A stretch of DNA of 64,000 bases, from the NCBI RefSeq assembly GCF_033763495.1, contig NZ_JANRKL010000233.1, positions 62,001 through 126,000 on the forward strand, read 5' to 3'. The notes below the pieces were generated by a model. It worked only from the letters and a program-made list of their open reading frames with translations. It did no database searches and was not told the DNA's origin. Positions within the stretch are counted from its first letter, which is position 1, and each line of letters starts with the position of its first letter. This document shows positions 1-8,163 of the stretch, one piece after another. Position numbers and translations under genes: made by a program. Source of the stretch: Haliscomenobacter sp033763495 (GTDB lineage Bacteria > Bacteroidota > Bacteroidia > Chitinophagales > Saprospiraceae).

Positions 1-2
1 AT

Positions 3-3000
3 TTGGGCAAATTGATCAAAGCCGACGAACAGGCCATCTATCAGGTGCGCATCGGTTTCCGCCCAGAATATTCAGCCATTGCCTGTATGGCTGAAGCAGC
101 TACTGGTAATGCAGAACTCGATGCCGATCCTTTCTCCCGCATTGGTGAAGATGAAGACGAGCCCCTGGAAAGCATCATGGACAATTATTATGGCTATGAT
201 GGTTATTTTGAAGACTACGATTGGGACAAACGGGATGACGCTTGTTCCCGCGAATATTACAACTCCGATCATTTTGTGCAGCGCAACGTCATTTCTTCCA
301 ACCTGGGCTTGATTGCCAAAAAAGGAGGCAACCGTAAGTTGATGGTCATTGTGAGTGATTTGCGCAGCACCGATCCAATCAGTGGTGCACAAGTGGAGGT
401 TTTTGACCGCCAGAATCAGTCCATCGGCAAAGGCAGCAGCAACGGTGAGGGCATTGCTGATGTTGGCTACAAAGGCAAACCATTTGTAGCCATTGTCACC
501 CACAACGGGCAACGCGGTTACGTCCGCCTGGAGGATGGCGAATCGCTCTCTTTGAGTAAATTTGATGTAGATGGCGCGGTAACCCAAAAGGGATTGAAAG
601 GTTATTTGTATGGAGAAAGAGGGGTTTGGCGTCCTGGGGATTCCGTTTTCCTCAACTTTATGATCGAGGACCGTGAAAAACGCCTGCCCGAAAGTTACCC
701 CATCACCATGGAATTGTACAATGCACGGGGCCAATTGCAGGAAAAACGGACCACCTCAAAAACAGTGGGGGGCATTTATCCGCTTTACTTTGCGACTCAC
801 CCCGATGCCCCTACAGGTAACTGGCGGGTGAAAGTAAAGGCGGGTGGGGCTGTTTTTGAAAAAATCCTCAAAATTGAAACTGTCAAACCCAACCGCATCC
901 GCATCGACCTGAATACGGGTTCCGAAAATGAACTGTACGCAACGGATGGTAAAATGAGTGCCGAATTGCAGGCCGATTGGTTGACTGGGTCGGCGGCCAG
1001 TGGCTTAAAGGCTGTGGTGGAAGTCCAATTGCGCGAGTCCAGCACCCGTTTTGCCAAATACCCTAGCTTCGACTTTGACGATCCGGCCCGCAAACTGACC
1101 AAAACCGAACCCAAGGTCATTTTTGACAACGTTTTGGATGGCTCAGGGCACGCTAAAGTCAGCGCCACATTGTTGGAAGAAGACCTGGCTCCAGGTATGT
1201 TGAGTGCTTCTTTCCAAACCCGCGTGTTTGAAAAAGGTGGTGACTTTAGCACCGATAACATGACGGTGAAATACTCTCCTTACGACAGTTACGTGGGCTT
1301 GGAAATTCCGCGCAACAAATACGGTAGCCCACAATTTGAAGTGGGCAAAAGCAACACCATCGGTCTGGTTAATGTGGACAAAAATGGCAAGCCCCTGACC
1401 AATCGCCGCTTGTCCATTGGTTTGTACAAAGTAGAATGGCGCTGGTGGTGGGATCAATACCAGGAAAATGAAGCAAACTATAACTCTGGCGAACACGTTG
1501 GTGCGGTAAAAACTGCCGCAGTTACCACCAATGCCAAGGGTGAAGCTTCCTGGAATTTCAAAACCGACACTTGGGGCCGCTATTTGATCCGCATTTGTGA
1601 TGCCGAAAGTGGACATTGCACCGGCGGTTATGTGTACATTGGCACCCCTTGGTACGAAGGGGACGAAATGGATGAGAGTTTCCGCGAAGCCGCAGCCATG
1701 TTGAGCTTCCGCGCAGATAAGGAAAAATACAATGTGGGAGAATCGGTCACCTTGACGATTCCGGGTGGTAAAAATGGCCGGGTGTTGGTATCACTTGAAA
1801 CGGGCACTAAAATCCTAAAAACCTTCTGGGTTAAATCGGTTGAAGGCGAAAACAAAATCACCTTCAAAACCACCCCAGACATGTCGCCAACAGTATACGC
1901 CAATGTAGCGCTGATTCAACCCCATGGACAGGTGGAAAATGACTTGCCGATTCGTTTGTACGGGGTCACCCCCATTCAGATTGAAGATGCCGAAACCATC
2001 CTGACTCCAACCATCGAGTGCCCCGCTGAATTCCGGCCTGAAACCACCGTAAGTGTTGAGGTGGCCGAAAAATCAGGCAAGGCCATGGCATATAGCCTCG
2101 CAATTGTAGATGAAGGCCTCCTGGGTTTGACGCGTTTTAAAACGCCCGATCCACATTCCGCTTTCTACGCACGTGAAGCCCTGGGTGTACAAACCTGGGA
2201 CATCTACGACAAAGTTCTTGGCGCTTTTGCCGGGGAACTGGAAAGCATCCTCAGCATTGGGGGTGACGGGGCCATCGATCCTAGCGCATTGAACAATACT
2301 GCCAATCGTTTCAAACCAATGGTGGTTTGCCAGGGGCCCTTCCAATTGGGCAAAGGCCGTAGCAACAAACACCAAATCAAAATACCCAACTACATCGGCG
2401 CAGTACGGGTGATGGTGGTAGCCGCTCAAGACCATGCCTACGGCTCGGCAGGCAAGAGTGTACCCGTGCGCAATCCGCTGATGGTGCGCACTACCCTACC
2501 CCGGGTGATTTCGCCGGGTGATCAGTTTGAGTTGCCCGTCAACGTGTTTGTGACCGACGCCAAAATCACCAATGTGCAGGTGAAAGTGAGCGAAAGTTCT
2601 GGCCTGGTTTCAGTAGAAGACGGCGATCAAAGCATGAGTTTCAGCCGCAATAATTCGGACCAGATTACGGGCTTCAAGATCAAGGTGAAGGATAAAATTG
2701 GCGTTGCCAAGTTCAAAATAGTCGCTACAGGTGGAGGTGCCTCTTCTTCGGAAGAGATTGAAATCGCGGTGCGCAATCCGAACCCATATCAAACCAAAGT
2801 TTTCACCGAAGTGGTAGAAGTAGGCAAGTCTTGGGAACAACCTTTGGAAGTATTTGGTACCGCTGGTACCCGTAGTGCCATCCTGGAAGTATCCAATGTT
2901 CCACCACTCAACCTGGGTGAACGATTGGGTTACCTCCTCTCCTACCCTTATGGCTGCATTGAACAAACCACTTCATCGGCCTTCCCGCAGTTGTTTGTAG

Positions 3001-4322
3001 GCAACATGATGGAGCTGAATGAGGAGCGCCAACAACAAGTCGCCGAAAACATCAAGGCGGCCATCGAACGCATCAAAGGTTTCCAAACCAACGAAGGTGG
3101 CTTTACTTACTGGCCGCGTGGCAGTGGTACGCCCGATCATTGGTCGACCAGCTACGTAGGACATTTCCTCGTAGAGGCCAAGGCCAAAGGTTACGATGTA
3201 CCGCAAAACATGCTCAAGGATTGGGTGAAATTCCAGAAAAAGGTGTCCAGGATGTGGGATTCCAAACTCCCAGCTTACGGATTCTGGAGCAATGAAGGCC
3301 ACGAATTGAGTCAGGCTTATCGCTTGTATACGCTGGCCCTGGCAGGTGAAGCCGATATGGCCTCGATGAACCGCTTGCGCGAAAACCCTAAATTGACCCT
3401 GAGTGCTCGCTGGCGTTTGGCAGCGGCTTATGCATTGGCAGGTAAAGCTGAAGTTGCCAAGGAATTGGTTCTGAATCAGGCCACTGAGGTGCCAGATTAC
3501 ACGGAACTGAGCTACACTTACGGCTCAGGCATGCGCGACCGCGCGATGATACTGGAAACGCTGGTGCTGCTCAAGGACATGAAAAAGGCTGGAGCCCTGG
3601 TGCAGTACATCTCCAAGGGTTTGAGCAGCCAAAGCTGGTACTCTACCCAAACGGTCGCTTACAGCCTCATGGCCGTATCGAAATACCTGGGCGATGACAA
3701 GGCGACACAGGCATTCAGCTTCAGTTATTCGCTCAGCGGAGGTACTTCTACCTCGGCCAACTCCAAAAACGCGGTGATGCAAATCAACCTGCCAACTGGA
3801 GGAAGCAATACCTTGATGGTGAAAAACACCAGCAAAGCCAAACTCTTCGTGCGGGTGATGCAAAAAGGTCAACCAACTGCCGGGCAGGAAACGCCCCAGG
3901 CAAATGACCTGAAAATCAGTGTGGTCTACACGGATATGGCAGGTAAAGTACTGGACCCTGCCAACTTGCCCCAAGGCAAGGACTTCATCGCCGAGGTACG
4001 AGTGAATCACCCCAACTCTCGCCCAATCCAGTACGACGAGTTGGCCCTGAGTCAAACCTTCCCCTCGGGTTGGGAAATTTCCAATAGCCGCATGACGGAT
4101 ATCGAGAGCACTTCCTCCTCAGGCTACGACTACCAGGATATTCGCGATGATCGGGTGAATACCTTCTTCGACCTAGGCCAAAGTCAAAATAAGTCCTTCA
4201 AGGTACGGCTGAATGCAGCATATCCGGGGCGGTATTATTTGCCTGCGGTGTCTTGTGCAGCGATGTACGATAACTCGATTAGTGCGAACACAAAGGGGAT
4301 GTGGGTGACGGTGAGTAAGTGA
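3..4322 (+). CDS. Alpha-2-macroglobulin family protein, 5' end outside the window
   Basis: This is the C-terminal 1,439 residues or so of a large bacterial alpha-2-macroglobulin, a protease-trapping protein normally anchored in the periplasm or outer membrane. Macroglobulin-type beta domains fill the first half, including the MG2-like stretch with GERGVWRPGD near residue 205. The thioester motif CIEQ lies at visible residues 985-988 in the usual PYGCIEQTTS setting, followed by the helical thioester domain (GGFTYWPRG near 1032) and a C-terminal receptor-like beta domain. The reading frame is open at the left edge, so the start, any signal peptide or lipobox, and probably several hundred residues are missing. 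Bacterial homologues are often paired with a penicillin-binding protein 1C gene; none follows here, where a terminator comes directly after the stop. Family assignment is firm; the physiological target is unknown. Confidence 0.93.
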   Translation: MGKLIKADEQAIYQVRIGFRPEYSAIACMAEAATGNAELDADPFSRIGEDEDEPLESIMDNYYGYDGYFEDYDWDKRDDACSREYYNSDHFVQRNVISSNLGLIAKKGGNRKLMVIVSDLRSTDPISGAQVEVFDRQNQSIGKGSSNGEGIADVGYKGKPFVAIVTHNGQRGYVRLEDGESLSLSKFDVDGAVTQKGLKGYLYGERGVWRPGDSVFLNFMIEDREKRLPESYPITMELYNARGQLQEKRTTSKTVGGIYPLYFATHPDAPTGNWRVKVKAGGAVFEKILKIETVKPNRIRIDLNTGSENELYATDGKMSAELQADWLTGSAASGLKAVVEVQLRESSTRFAKYPSFDFDDPARKLTKTEPKVIFDNVLDGSGHAKVSATLLEEDLAPGMLSASFQTRVFEKGGDFSTDNMTVKYSPYDSYVGLEIPRNKYGSPQFEVGKSNTIGLVNVDKNGKPLTNRRLSIGLYKVEWRWWWDQYQENEANYNSGEHVGAVKTAAVTTNAKGEASWNFKTDTWGRYLIRICDAESGHCTGGYVYIGTPWYEGDEMDESFREAAAMLSFRADKEKYNVGESVTLTIPGGKNGRVLVSLETGTKILKTFWVKSVEGENKITFKTTPDMSPTVYANVALIQPHGQVENDLPIRLYGVTPIQIEDAETILTPTIECPAEFRPETTVSVEVAEKSGKAMAYSLAIVDEGLLGLTRFKTPDPHSAFYAREALGVQTWDIYDKVLGAFAGELESILSIGGDGAIDPSALNNTANRFKPMVVCQGPFQLGKGRSNKHQIKIPNYIGAVRVMVVAAQDHAYGSAGKSVPVRNPLMVRTTLPRVISPGDQFELPVNVFVTDAKITNVQVKVSESSGLVSVEDGDQSMSFSRNNSDQITGFKIKVKDKIGVAKFKIVATGGGASSSEEIEIAVRNPNPYQTKVFTEVVEVGKSWEQPLEVFGTAGTRSAILEVSNVPPLNLGERLGYLLSYPYGCIEQTTSSAFPQLFVGNMMELNEERQQQVAENIKAAIERIKGFQTNEGGFTYWPRGSGTPDHWSTSYVGHFLVEAKAKGYDVPQNMLKDWVKFQKKVSRMWDSKLPAYGFWSNEGHELSQAYRLYTLALAGEADMASMNRLRENPKLTLSARWRLAAAYALAGKAEVAKELVLNQATEVPDYTELSYTYGSGMRDRAMILETLVLLKDMKKAGALVQYISKGLSSQSWYSTQTVAYSLMAVSKYLGDDKATQAFSFSYSLSGGTSTSANSKNAVMQINLPTGGSNTLMVKNTSKAKLFVRVMQKGQPTAGQETPQANDLKISVVYTDMAGKVLDPANLPQGKDFIAEVRVNHPNSRPIQYDELALSQTFPSGWEISNSRMTDIESTSSSGYDYQDIRDDRVNTFFDLGQSQNKSFKVRLNAAYPGRYYLPAVSCAAMYDNSISANTKGMWVTVSK

Positions 4323-4345
4323 GAAGCGAAAAGTGAATAGGGAAA

Positions 4346-4393
4346 AGCAATTGGCAAGCAATGTCCTGGGATGTTGGTTGCCAATTGTTTTTT
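4346..4393 (+). terminator. Intrinsic terminator after the macroglobulin gene
   Basis: A perfect 10-bp stem, CAATTGGCAA at 4348-4357 and TTGCCAATTG at 4378-4387, is followed directly by six T residues at 4388-4393. It lies 25 bases after the macroglobulin stop codon and reads on the plus strand. Confidence 0.75.
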
Positions 4394-4414
4394 GGCTAAA
4401 ATATACACAACTGT

Positions 4415-4452
4415 GGTGCCTCTTCAGTGCCTAAGGTTTCTTAGGTGGTGAA
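4415..4452. repeat. Dispersed repeat, half-copy related to 13076-13179
   Basis: These 38 bases match 13076-13113 at 34 positions by my count and match the reverse complement of 13145-13179 almost as well. The core is CTTCAGTGCCT followed by GGTTTCTTAGGTGGT. This copy contains its own small palindrome, CCTAA-ggtttc-TTAGG (4430-4445). It sits between the macroglobulin terminator and the end of xisI. It looks like one arm of a non-coding palindromic element. Confidence 0.55.
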
Positions 4453-4475
4453 TAAAAACGCATGTAGTATTGCAC

Positions 4476-4814
4476 TCACGCCACCGCATACTCCGAATCC
4501 TCCCGCATATACTCTGGCAAAAAACCGAGCACAATCTGCTCCGCGGGCACGCCCCTTTTGACCAGCTCTTGAGCAATCTGCAATTCCGTCCAGTTTTGTT
4601 GAATCCAAATTTTATCATCTTTGATTTCCAGGTGCAACAAAGTGGAATTGACAAATTTCTCACCCTTCTCCCAGCCTTGTACGATCACCTGGTAACGATG
4701 CCGTTTGGTATCCGCGATGAGTTGTTTTTCCAAGCCAGGATTGGCAGGATTTTGGCCATCCATTGGCACCAAGAGCGAAAGAATAATTTCTTCAAGTTTT
4801 AGAACGGATTCCAT
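4476..4814 (-). CDS. XisI-like protein (fdxN element excision controlling factor family)
   Basis: This 112-residue protein fits the XisI family, named after a cyanobacterial factor needed for excision of the nifD/fdxN DNA elements. The match rests on its full length and on family-typical phrases: VQGWEKGEKFVNSTLLHLEIKD in the middle, KIWIQQNWTE with the IWIQ signature, then VPAEQIVLGFLPEYMR near the end. XisI genes are widespread outside cyanobacteria and usually stand directly after xisH, whose product is nuclease-like. No xisH is present here on either strand, and no excision element is recognisable, so this is an orphan copy. The role in this organism is unknown. The upstream gap to 4919 is shared with a divergently transcribed small gene. 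Confidence 0.8.
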   Translation of the reverse strand: MESVLKLEEIILSLLVPMDGQNPANPGLEKQLIADTKRHRYQVIVQGWEKGEKFVNSTLLHLEIKDDKIWIQQNWTELQIAQELVKRGVPAEQIVLGFLPEYMREDSEYAVA

Positions 4815-4888
4815 GCAGTTTTTTCTCTAAAATACAGCATTTTCACAAATAATCAAACAAAATGCGTTACAATTTTATAAATAATCTG

Positions 4889-4896
4889 TATATTTG
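4889..4896 (+). promoter_or_regulatory. Candidate -7 promoter box for the DUF6922-like gene
   Basis: TATATTTG is an exact match to the Bacteroidota primary-sigma -7 consensus TAnnTTTG. It ends 22 bases before the ATG at 4919. No clear -33 TTTG box is visible. Confidence 0.45.
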
Positions 4897-4918
4897 TTTA
4901 AATTTTTAGCGCGTACTT

Positions 4919-5220
4919 ATGGATCAACAATTCAAACCAAACATATCACAACGAGTCTTTTGGGACGTAAATTTTGACTCGCTCGATTACGACAAGGACA
5001 AGTTCTTTGTCATCGATAAAGTCATGAATTATGGTTTGTGGGAGGACTTTATCCAGGTTATGCAATATTATGGCAAGGAGGTGGTTAGAAACGAGGTGAT
5101 CAAATCTCCTTACTTAAAAAAGATGTACTCAATTTTTTGTGCTTCTATTTTGATCTAAGACCAGAAGATTTCACATGTTACACACGCAGACAGTCTCAGG
5201 AACCACATTGGAACTATTAA
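4919..5220 (+). pseudogene. DUF6922-like small protein, interrupted by a -1 frame change
   Basis: From ATG 4919 the zero frame encodes 79 residues and stops at 5158. The first 66 or so (NISQRVFWDVNFDSLDYDKD, then YGLWEDFIQVMQYYGKE) resemble the DUF6922 family, a small Bacteroidota protein that in my recollection often stands beside AbiEii-type nucleotidyltransferase toxins. The family C-terminus is not in the zero frame but in the -1 frame, which reads DVLNFLCFYFDLRPEDF and on to HWNY, stopping at 5220. The switch falls exactly at A AAA AAG (5116-5122), where the zero frame has codons TTA AAA AAG. Joining the frames gives 100 residues. Either one A was lost from a run of seven, leaving a pseudogene, or ribosomes slip there. 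No toxin partner follows; the next gene is a PLP enzyme. Confidence 0.6.
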
Positions 5221-5289
5221 AGGTTTGTTGTCGCTTTTGAACTCATCAGCACTCCATAAATTTCCCCCTTCCACATCCCACCCTTTTTG

Positions 5290-5297
5290 TATTTTTG
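5290..5297 (+). promoter_or_regulatory. Candidate -7 promoter box for the PLP enzyme at 5340
   Basis: TATTTTTG followed by C fits TAnnTTTG exactly. It lies 42 bases before the ATG at 5340, giving a predicted leader of roughly 35 bases. A TTTC rather than TTTG stands in the -33 region. Confidence 0.5.
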
Positions 5298-5339
5298 CAC
5301 CCAAAATCACCCCAGCTACTCATCAAAACCAAATAAGCC

Positions 5340-6833
5340 ATGCAAAGCCCAACAATGGTCGCTTCACTGGAAGCCTACTTCCAAACCTTCGGTAAAAACG
5401 TCATTGGTGCGAATCAAAAATTCCAGAGCCCTTATGGCGAAAAAAGCATCATTTACGCCGATTGGACCGCCAGTGGCCGACATTACCAACCCATCGAAGA
5501 CATTCTGACCCACGATATAGCGCCATTTGTAGGCAATACCCACACCGAAACCACCATTACGGGCAGTACCATGACCCAGGCCTACCACCAAGCCAAGGCC
5601 ATCATCAAATCTTACGTAGGGGCACAAACCTCGGATGTACTCATTTCCTCCAACTCGGGTATGACCGGGGTGGTCAATAAATTTCAGCGCATTTTGGGGC
5701 TAAAAGTCCACGAACGCCACCAACACCTGGTCAAATTGCCCGAAAATCAGCGCCCCATTGTGTTCATCAGCCACATGGAACACCATTCCAATCAGACCAG
5801 CTGGCTGGAGACTCTGGTGGATGTAGAAGTGATTGCACCAACGGCAGATGGTTTGGTCGATTTGGACAATCTGGAGGCAATGCTTCGCCGTTACGCCAAT
5901 CGTGAAACCAAAATCGCTGCAGTGACTTCTTGCTCCAACGTTACCGGTTTGTTTACCCCCTACCACGAGATTGCCAAAATCATGCACCAGCACGGTGGGC
6001 TTTGTTTCGTAGACTTTGCCTGCTCCGCCCCCTACATCGACATCAACATGCGCCCGGAGGATCCGCTGGAACACCTGGACGCCATTTTCTTTTCCCCCCA
6101 CAAGTTTTTGGGAGGCCCTGGTTCTACGGGTATTTTAGTTTTTGATGCCAAATTGTATAAAAACCGCGTCCCCGACAACCCCGGTGGAGGCACCGTAGAC
6201 TGGACCAATCCCTGGGGTGGCCACAAATACATCGAAGAAATTGAAGCCCGTGAAGACGGCGGCACACCAGCCTTCCTGCAAACCATGCGGGTAGCCCTCT
6301 GCATGCAGCTCAAAGCTCAAATGGGGGTAGAAAACATCCTCCAACGCGAACACGAACTGCTGGATCTCATTTGGGATCGCCTCGAAGCCATTCCCAATCT
6401 CCACATATTGGCTCATGGTCACCGCGACCGTTTAGGCGTGATTTCCTTTTACATCGATGGGCTGCACTACAACCTCGGGGTAAGGATTCTCAACGACCGT
6501 TTCGGCATCCAGGTTCGCGGCGGCTGCTCCTGTGCGGGCACTTATGGGCATTACCTCTTGGAAGTATCCCGGGAACACTCCCGCTCCATTACCGATAAAA
6601 TCAACATTGGTGACCTGACCGAAAAACCAGGCTGGATTCGGATGTCGATCCACCCGGTGATGAGTGATGCGGAAGTGAAGTACATCATGAGTGCCATCGA
6701 ACAATTGGCACAGGAACATGAAACTTGGGGCAAGGATTATGTGTATAATGTGCATACCAATGAGTTTCACCATCAGAGTAACCTCAATGTGGAGGAGGAG
6801 TTGGTAAACGAGTGGTTTAACAAGTTGCAATAA
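5340..6833 (+). CDS. Class V aminotransferase-fold PLP enzyme (cysteine desulfurase / selenocysteine lyase-like)
   Basis: This 497-residue protein has the fold-type I PLP architecture of the class V group. The likely PLP lysine is K255 in FSPHKFLGGPGSTG, preceded by the PLP-stacking histidine region MEHHSN (146-151) and the PLP aspartate in FVDFACSAP (D225). A Cys-X-Cys pair lies at C396 and C398 in RGGCSCAG. It is about 100 residues longer than typical SufS or IscS proteins, and its C-terminal tail is unlike them. It could be a cysteine desulfurase, a selenocysteine lyase, or another PLP lyase; the substrate cannot be read from the sequence. It stands just upstream of a canonical cysteine desulfurase, separated by a large inverted repeat, so the two are probably separate transcripts. 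Confidence 0.85.
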   Translation: MQSPTMVASLEAYFQTFGKNVIGANQKFQSPYGEKSIIYADWTASGRHYQPIEDILTHDIAPFVGNTHTETTITGSTMTQAYHQAKAIIKSYVGAQTSDVLISSNSGMTGVVNKFQRILGLKVHERHQHLVKLPENQRPIVFISHMEHHSNQTSWLETLVDVEVIAPTADGLVDLDNLEAMLRRYANRETKIAAVTSCSNVTGLFTPYHEIAKIMHQHGGLCFVDFACSAPYIDINMRPEDPLEHLDAIFFSPHKFLGGPGSTGILVFDAKLYKNRVPDNPGGGTVDWTNPWGGHKYIEEIEAREDGGTPAFLQTMRVALCMQLKAQMGVENILQREHELLDLIWDRLEAIPNLHILAHGHRDRLGVISFYIDGLHYNLGVRILNDRFGIQVRGGCSCAGTYGHYLLEVSREHSRSITDKINIGDLTEKPGWIRMSIHPVMSDAEVKYIMSAIEQLAQEHETWGKDYVYNVHTNEFHHQSNLNVEEELVNEWFNKLQ

Positions 6834-6886
6834 AGTCAGAAAGACTTTTACAAAAGGTTGGTTGATCCAAATTAGACAATGGATAA

Positions 6887-6981
6887 GCACAAAGGACACA
6901 AAGGCAGCACAAAGAACACAATACAAAGCGTCGTCAACGTCTAAATTTGTGCCCTTTGTGCTGCTTTTGTGTCCTTTGTGC
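6887..6981. repeat. Large imperfect inverted repeat in the intergenic region
   Basis: Two 28-base arms, 6887-6914 and 6954-6981, are reverse complements at 27 of 28 positions and enclose a 39-base spacer. The arms are built of CACAAAGGACACAAAGG-type text. Similar CTTTGTGTCCTTTGTG repeats are known to me from many bacterial genomes as dispersed palindromic elements. No open reading frame crosses it. It fills most of the 188-base gap between two PLP enzyme genes and could end or modulate transcription. Confidence 0.7.
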
Positions 6982-7021
6982 CTAAAATTGTCGCTTTGGT
7001 GATGCCCCATAAAATGGATCA

Positions 7022-8149
7022 ATGCGTATTTTTTTCGACAATGCCGCCACTACCCCCATCGACAACCGTGTGATCGAAGTGATGGTGGATGCCTTACGCC
7101 ACACCAATGGCAACCCCTCCTCCATCCATCAGGAAGGGCGTACGGCCAGAGCAGCCATTGAACAGGCCCGGCGGCAGATTGCCCGCAGTTTGAATGCTTC
7201 CATTGGAGAGATTTTTTTCACTTCAGGAGGTACAGAATCAAGCAATATGGCGCTCAAACGTTCGGTGCAGGACCTGGGAGTTCGTCGGATCATCAGTGCA
7301 CGTACGGAGCACCATTGTGTCTTACATTCTTTGGAAACGCTGGCAAAGGAAGAAGAAGTGAAGGTAGTATTTGTGGATCAGGCCAGCAATGGGCACATCC
7401 AACTCAGCCATTTGGAGGAGTTGTTACAAGATGCTACGCATAAGACCTTGGTTTCCCTCATGCACTCCAACAATGAGGTGGGCACTTTATTGGATTTGGA
7501 GCAGGTTTCAATGCTTTGTACCGAATATGGTGCTTTGTTTCATACCGATACCGTCCAGAGTATGGGTTTTTACCCCATCGACGTTGCCAAAACCAAAATA
7601 GCTTTTCTGACGGGTTCAGCGCATAAATTCCACGGTCCCAAGGGCATCGGCTTTATCTACATCAACAGCGAGAACATCATCCACCCCTACATTGACGGCG
7701 GTTCGCAGGAACGCAACATGCGGGGTGGAACCGAAAACATTTCCGGGATTTTAGGGATGGCAAAAGCCTTGGAACTGGCGACGACAGAAATGGAAGCACG
7801 GCGTGCTCACATTCAAGGCCTGCGCGATTATTTTGCGGAGCAATTACAAGCCCATTTTGCCGATCTGGAATTTAATGGTGACCCATTTGGCCAAGGGCAT
7901 TACAAAATCCTCAGTGTGGGTTTTCCTCCTGGTCCACGGGCAGATCTTTTATTACTCAATCTCGACATTGCTGGAGTGGCAGCTTCAGGTGGTAGCGCTT
8001 GTAGTTCGGGGGTAGATGTGGGGTCACACGTTATGGATGCATTGAAACATGGATCGCCTCGGCAGACGCTGCGCTTTTCTTTTTCGTACATGAATACTAA
8101 GGAAGAGGTGGATCAGGTTATTCTGCGGTTAAAGGAGATTTTGGGTTGA
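7022..8149 (+). CDS. Cysteine desulfurase (IscS/NifS type)
   Basis: This enzyme removes sulfur from L-cysteine, using PLP, and passes it as persulfide to iron-sulfur cluster assembly or tRNA thiolation. The N-terminus FFDNAATTP is diagnostic. The PLP lysine is K202 in TGSAHKFHGPKG, preceded by HTDTVQS, and the sulfur-accepting cysteine is C327 in SGGSACSSG. At 375 residues it is slightly shorter than E. coli IscS (404), because the C-terminal scaffold-binding tail is short. No iscU, sufE or thiI lies nearby, so the acceptor is unknown. A CoA-transferase gene begins 14 bases after the stop, suggesting co-transcription but no obvious shared pathway. Confidence 0.93.
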   Translation: MRIFFDNAATTPIDNRVIEVMVDALRHTNGNPSSIHQEGRTARAAIEQARRQIARSLNASIGEIFFTSGGTESSNMALKRSVQDLGVRRIISARTEHHCVLHSLETLAKEEEVKVVFVDQASNGHIQLSHLEELLQDATHKTLVSLMHSNNEVGTLLDLEQVSMLCTEYGALFHTDTVQSMGFYPIDVAKTKIAFLTGSAHKFHGPKGIGFIYINSENIIHPYIDGGSQERNMRGGTENISGILGMAKALELATTEMEARRAHIQGLRDYFAEQLQAHFADLEFNGDPFGQGHYKILSVGFPPGPRADLLLLNLDIAGVAASGGSACSSGVDVGSHVMDALKHGSPRQTLRFSFSYMNTKEEVDQVILRLKEILG

Positions 8150-8163
8150 CTATATTCAAATAG

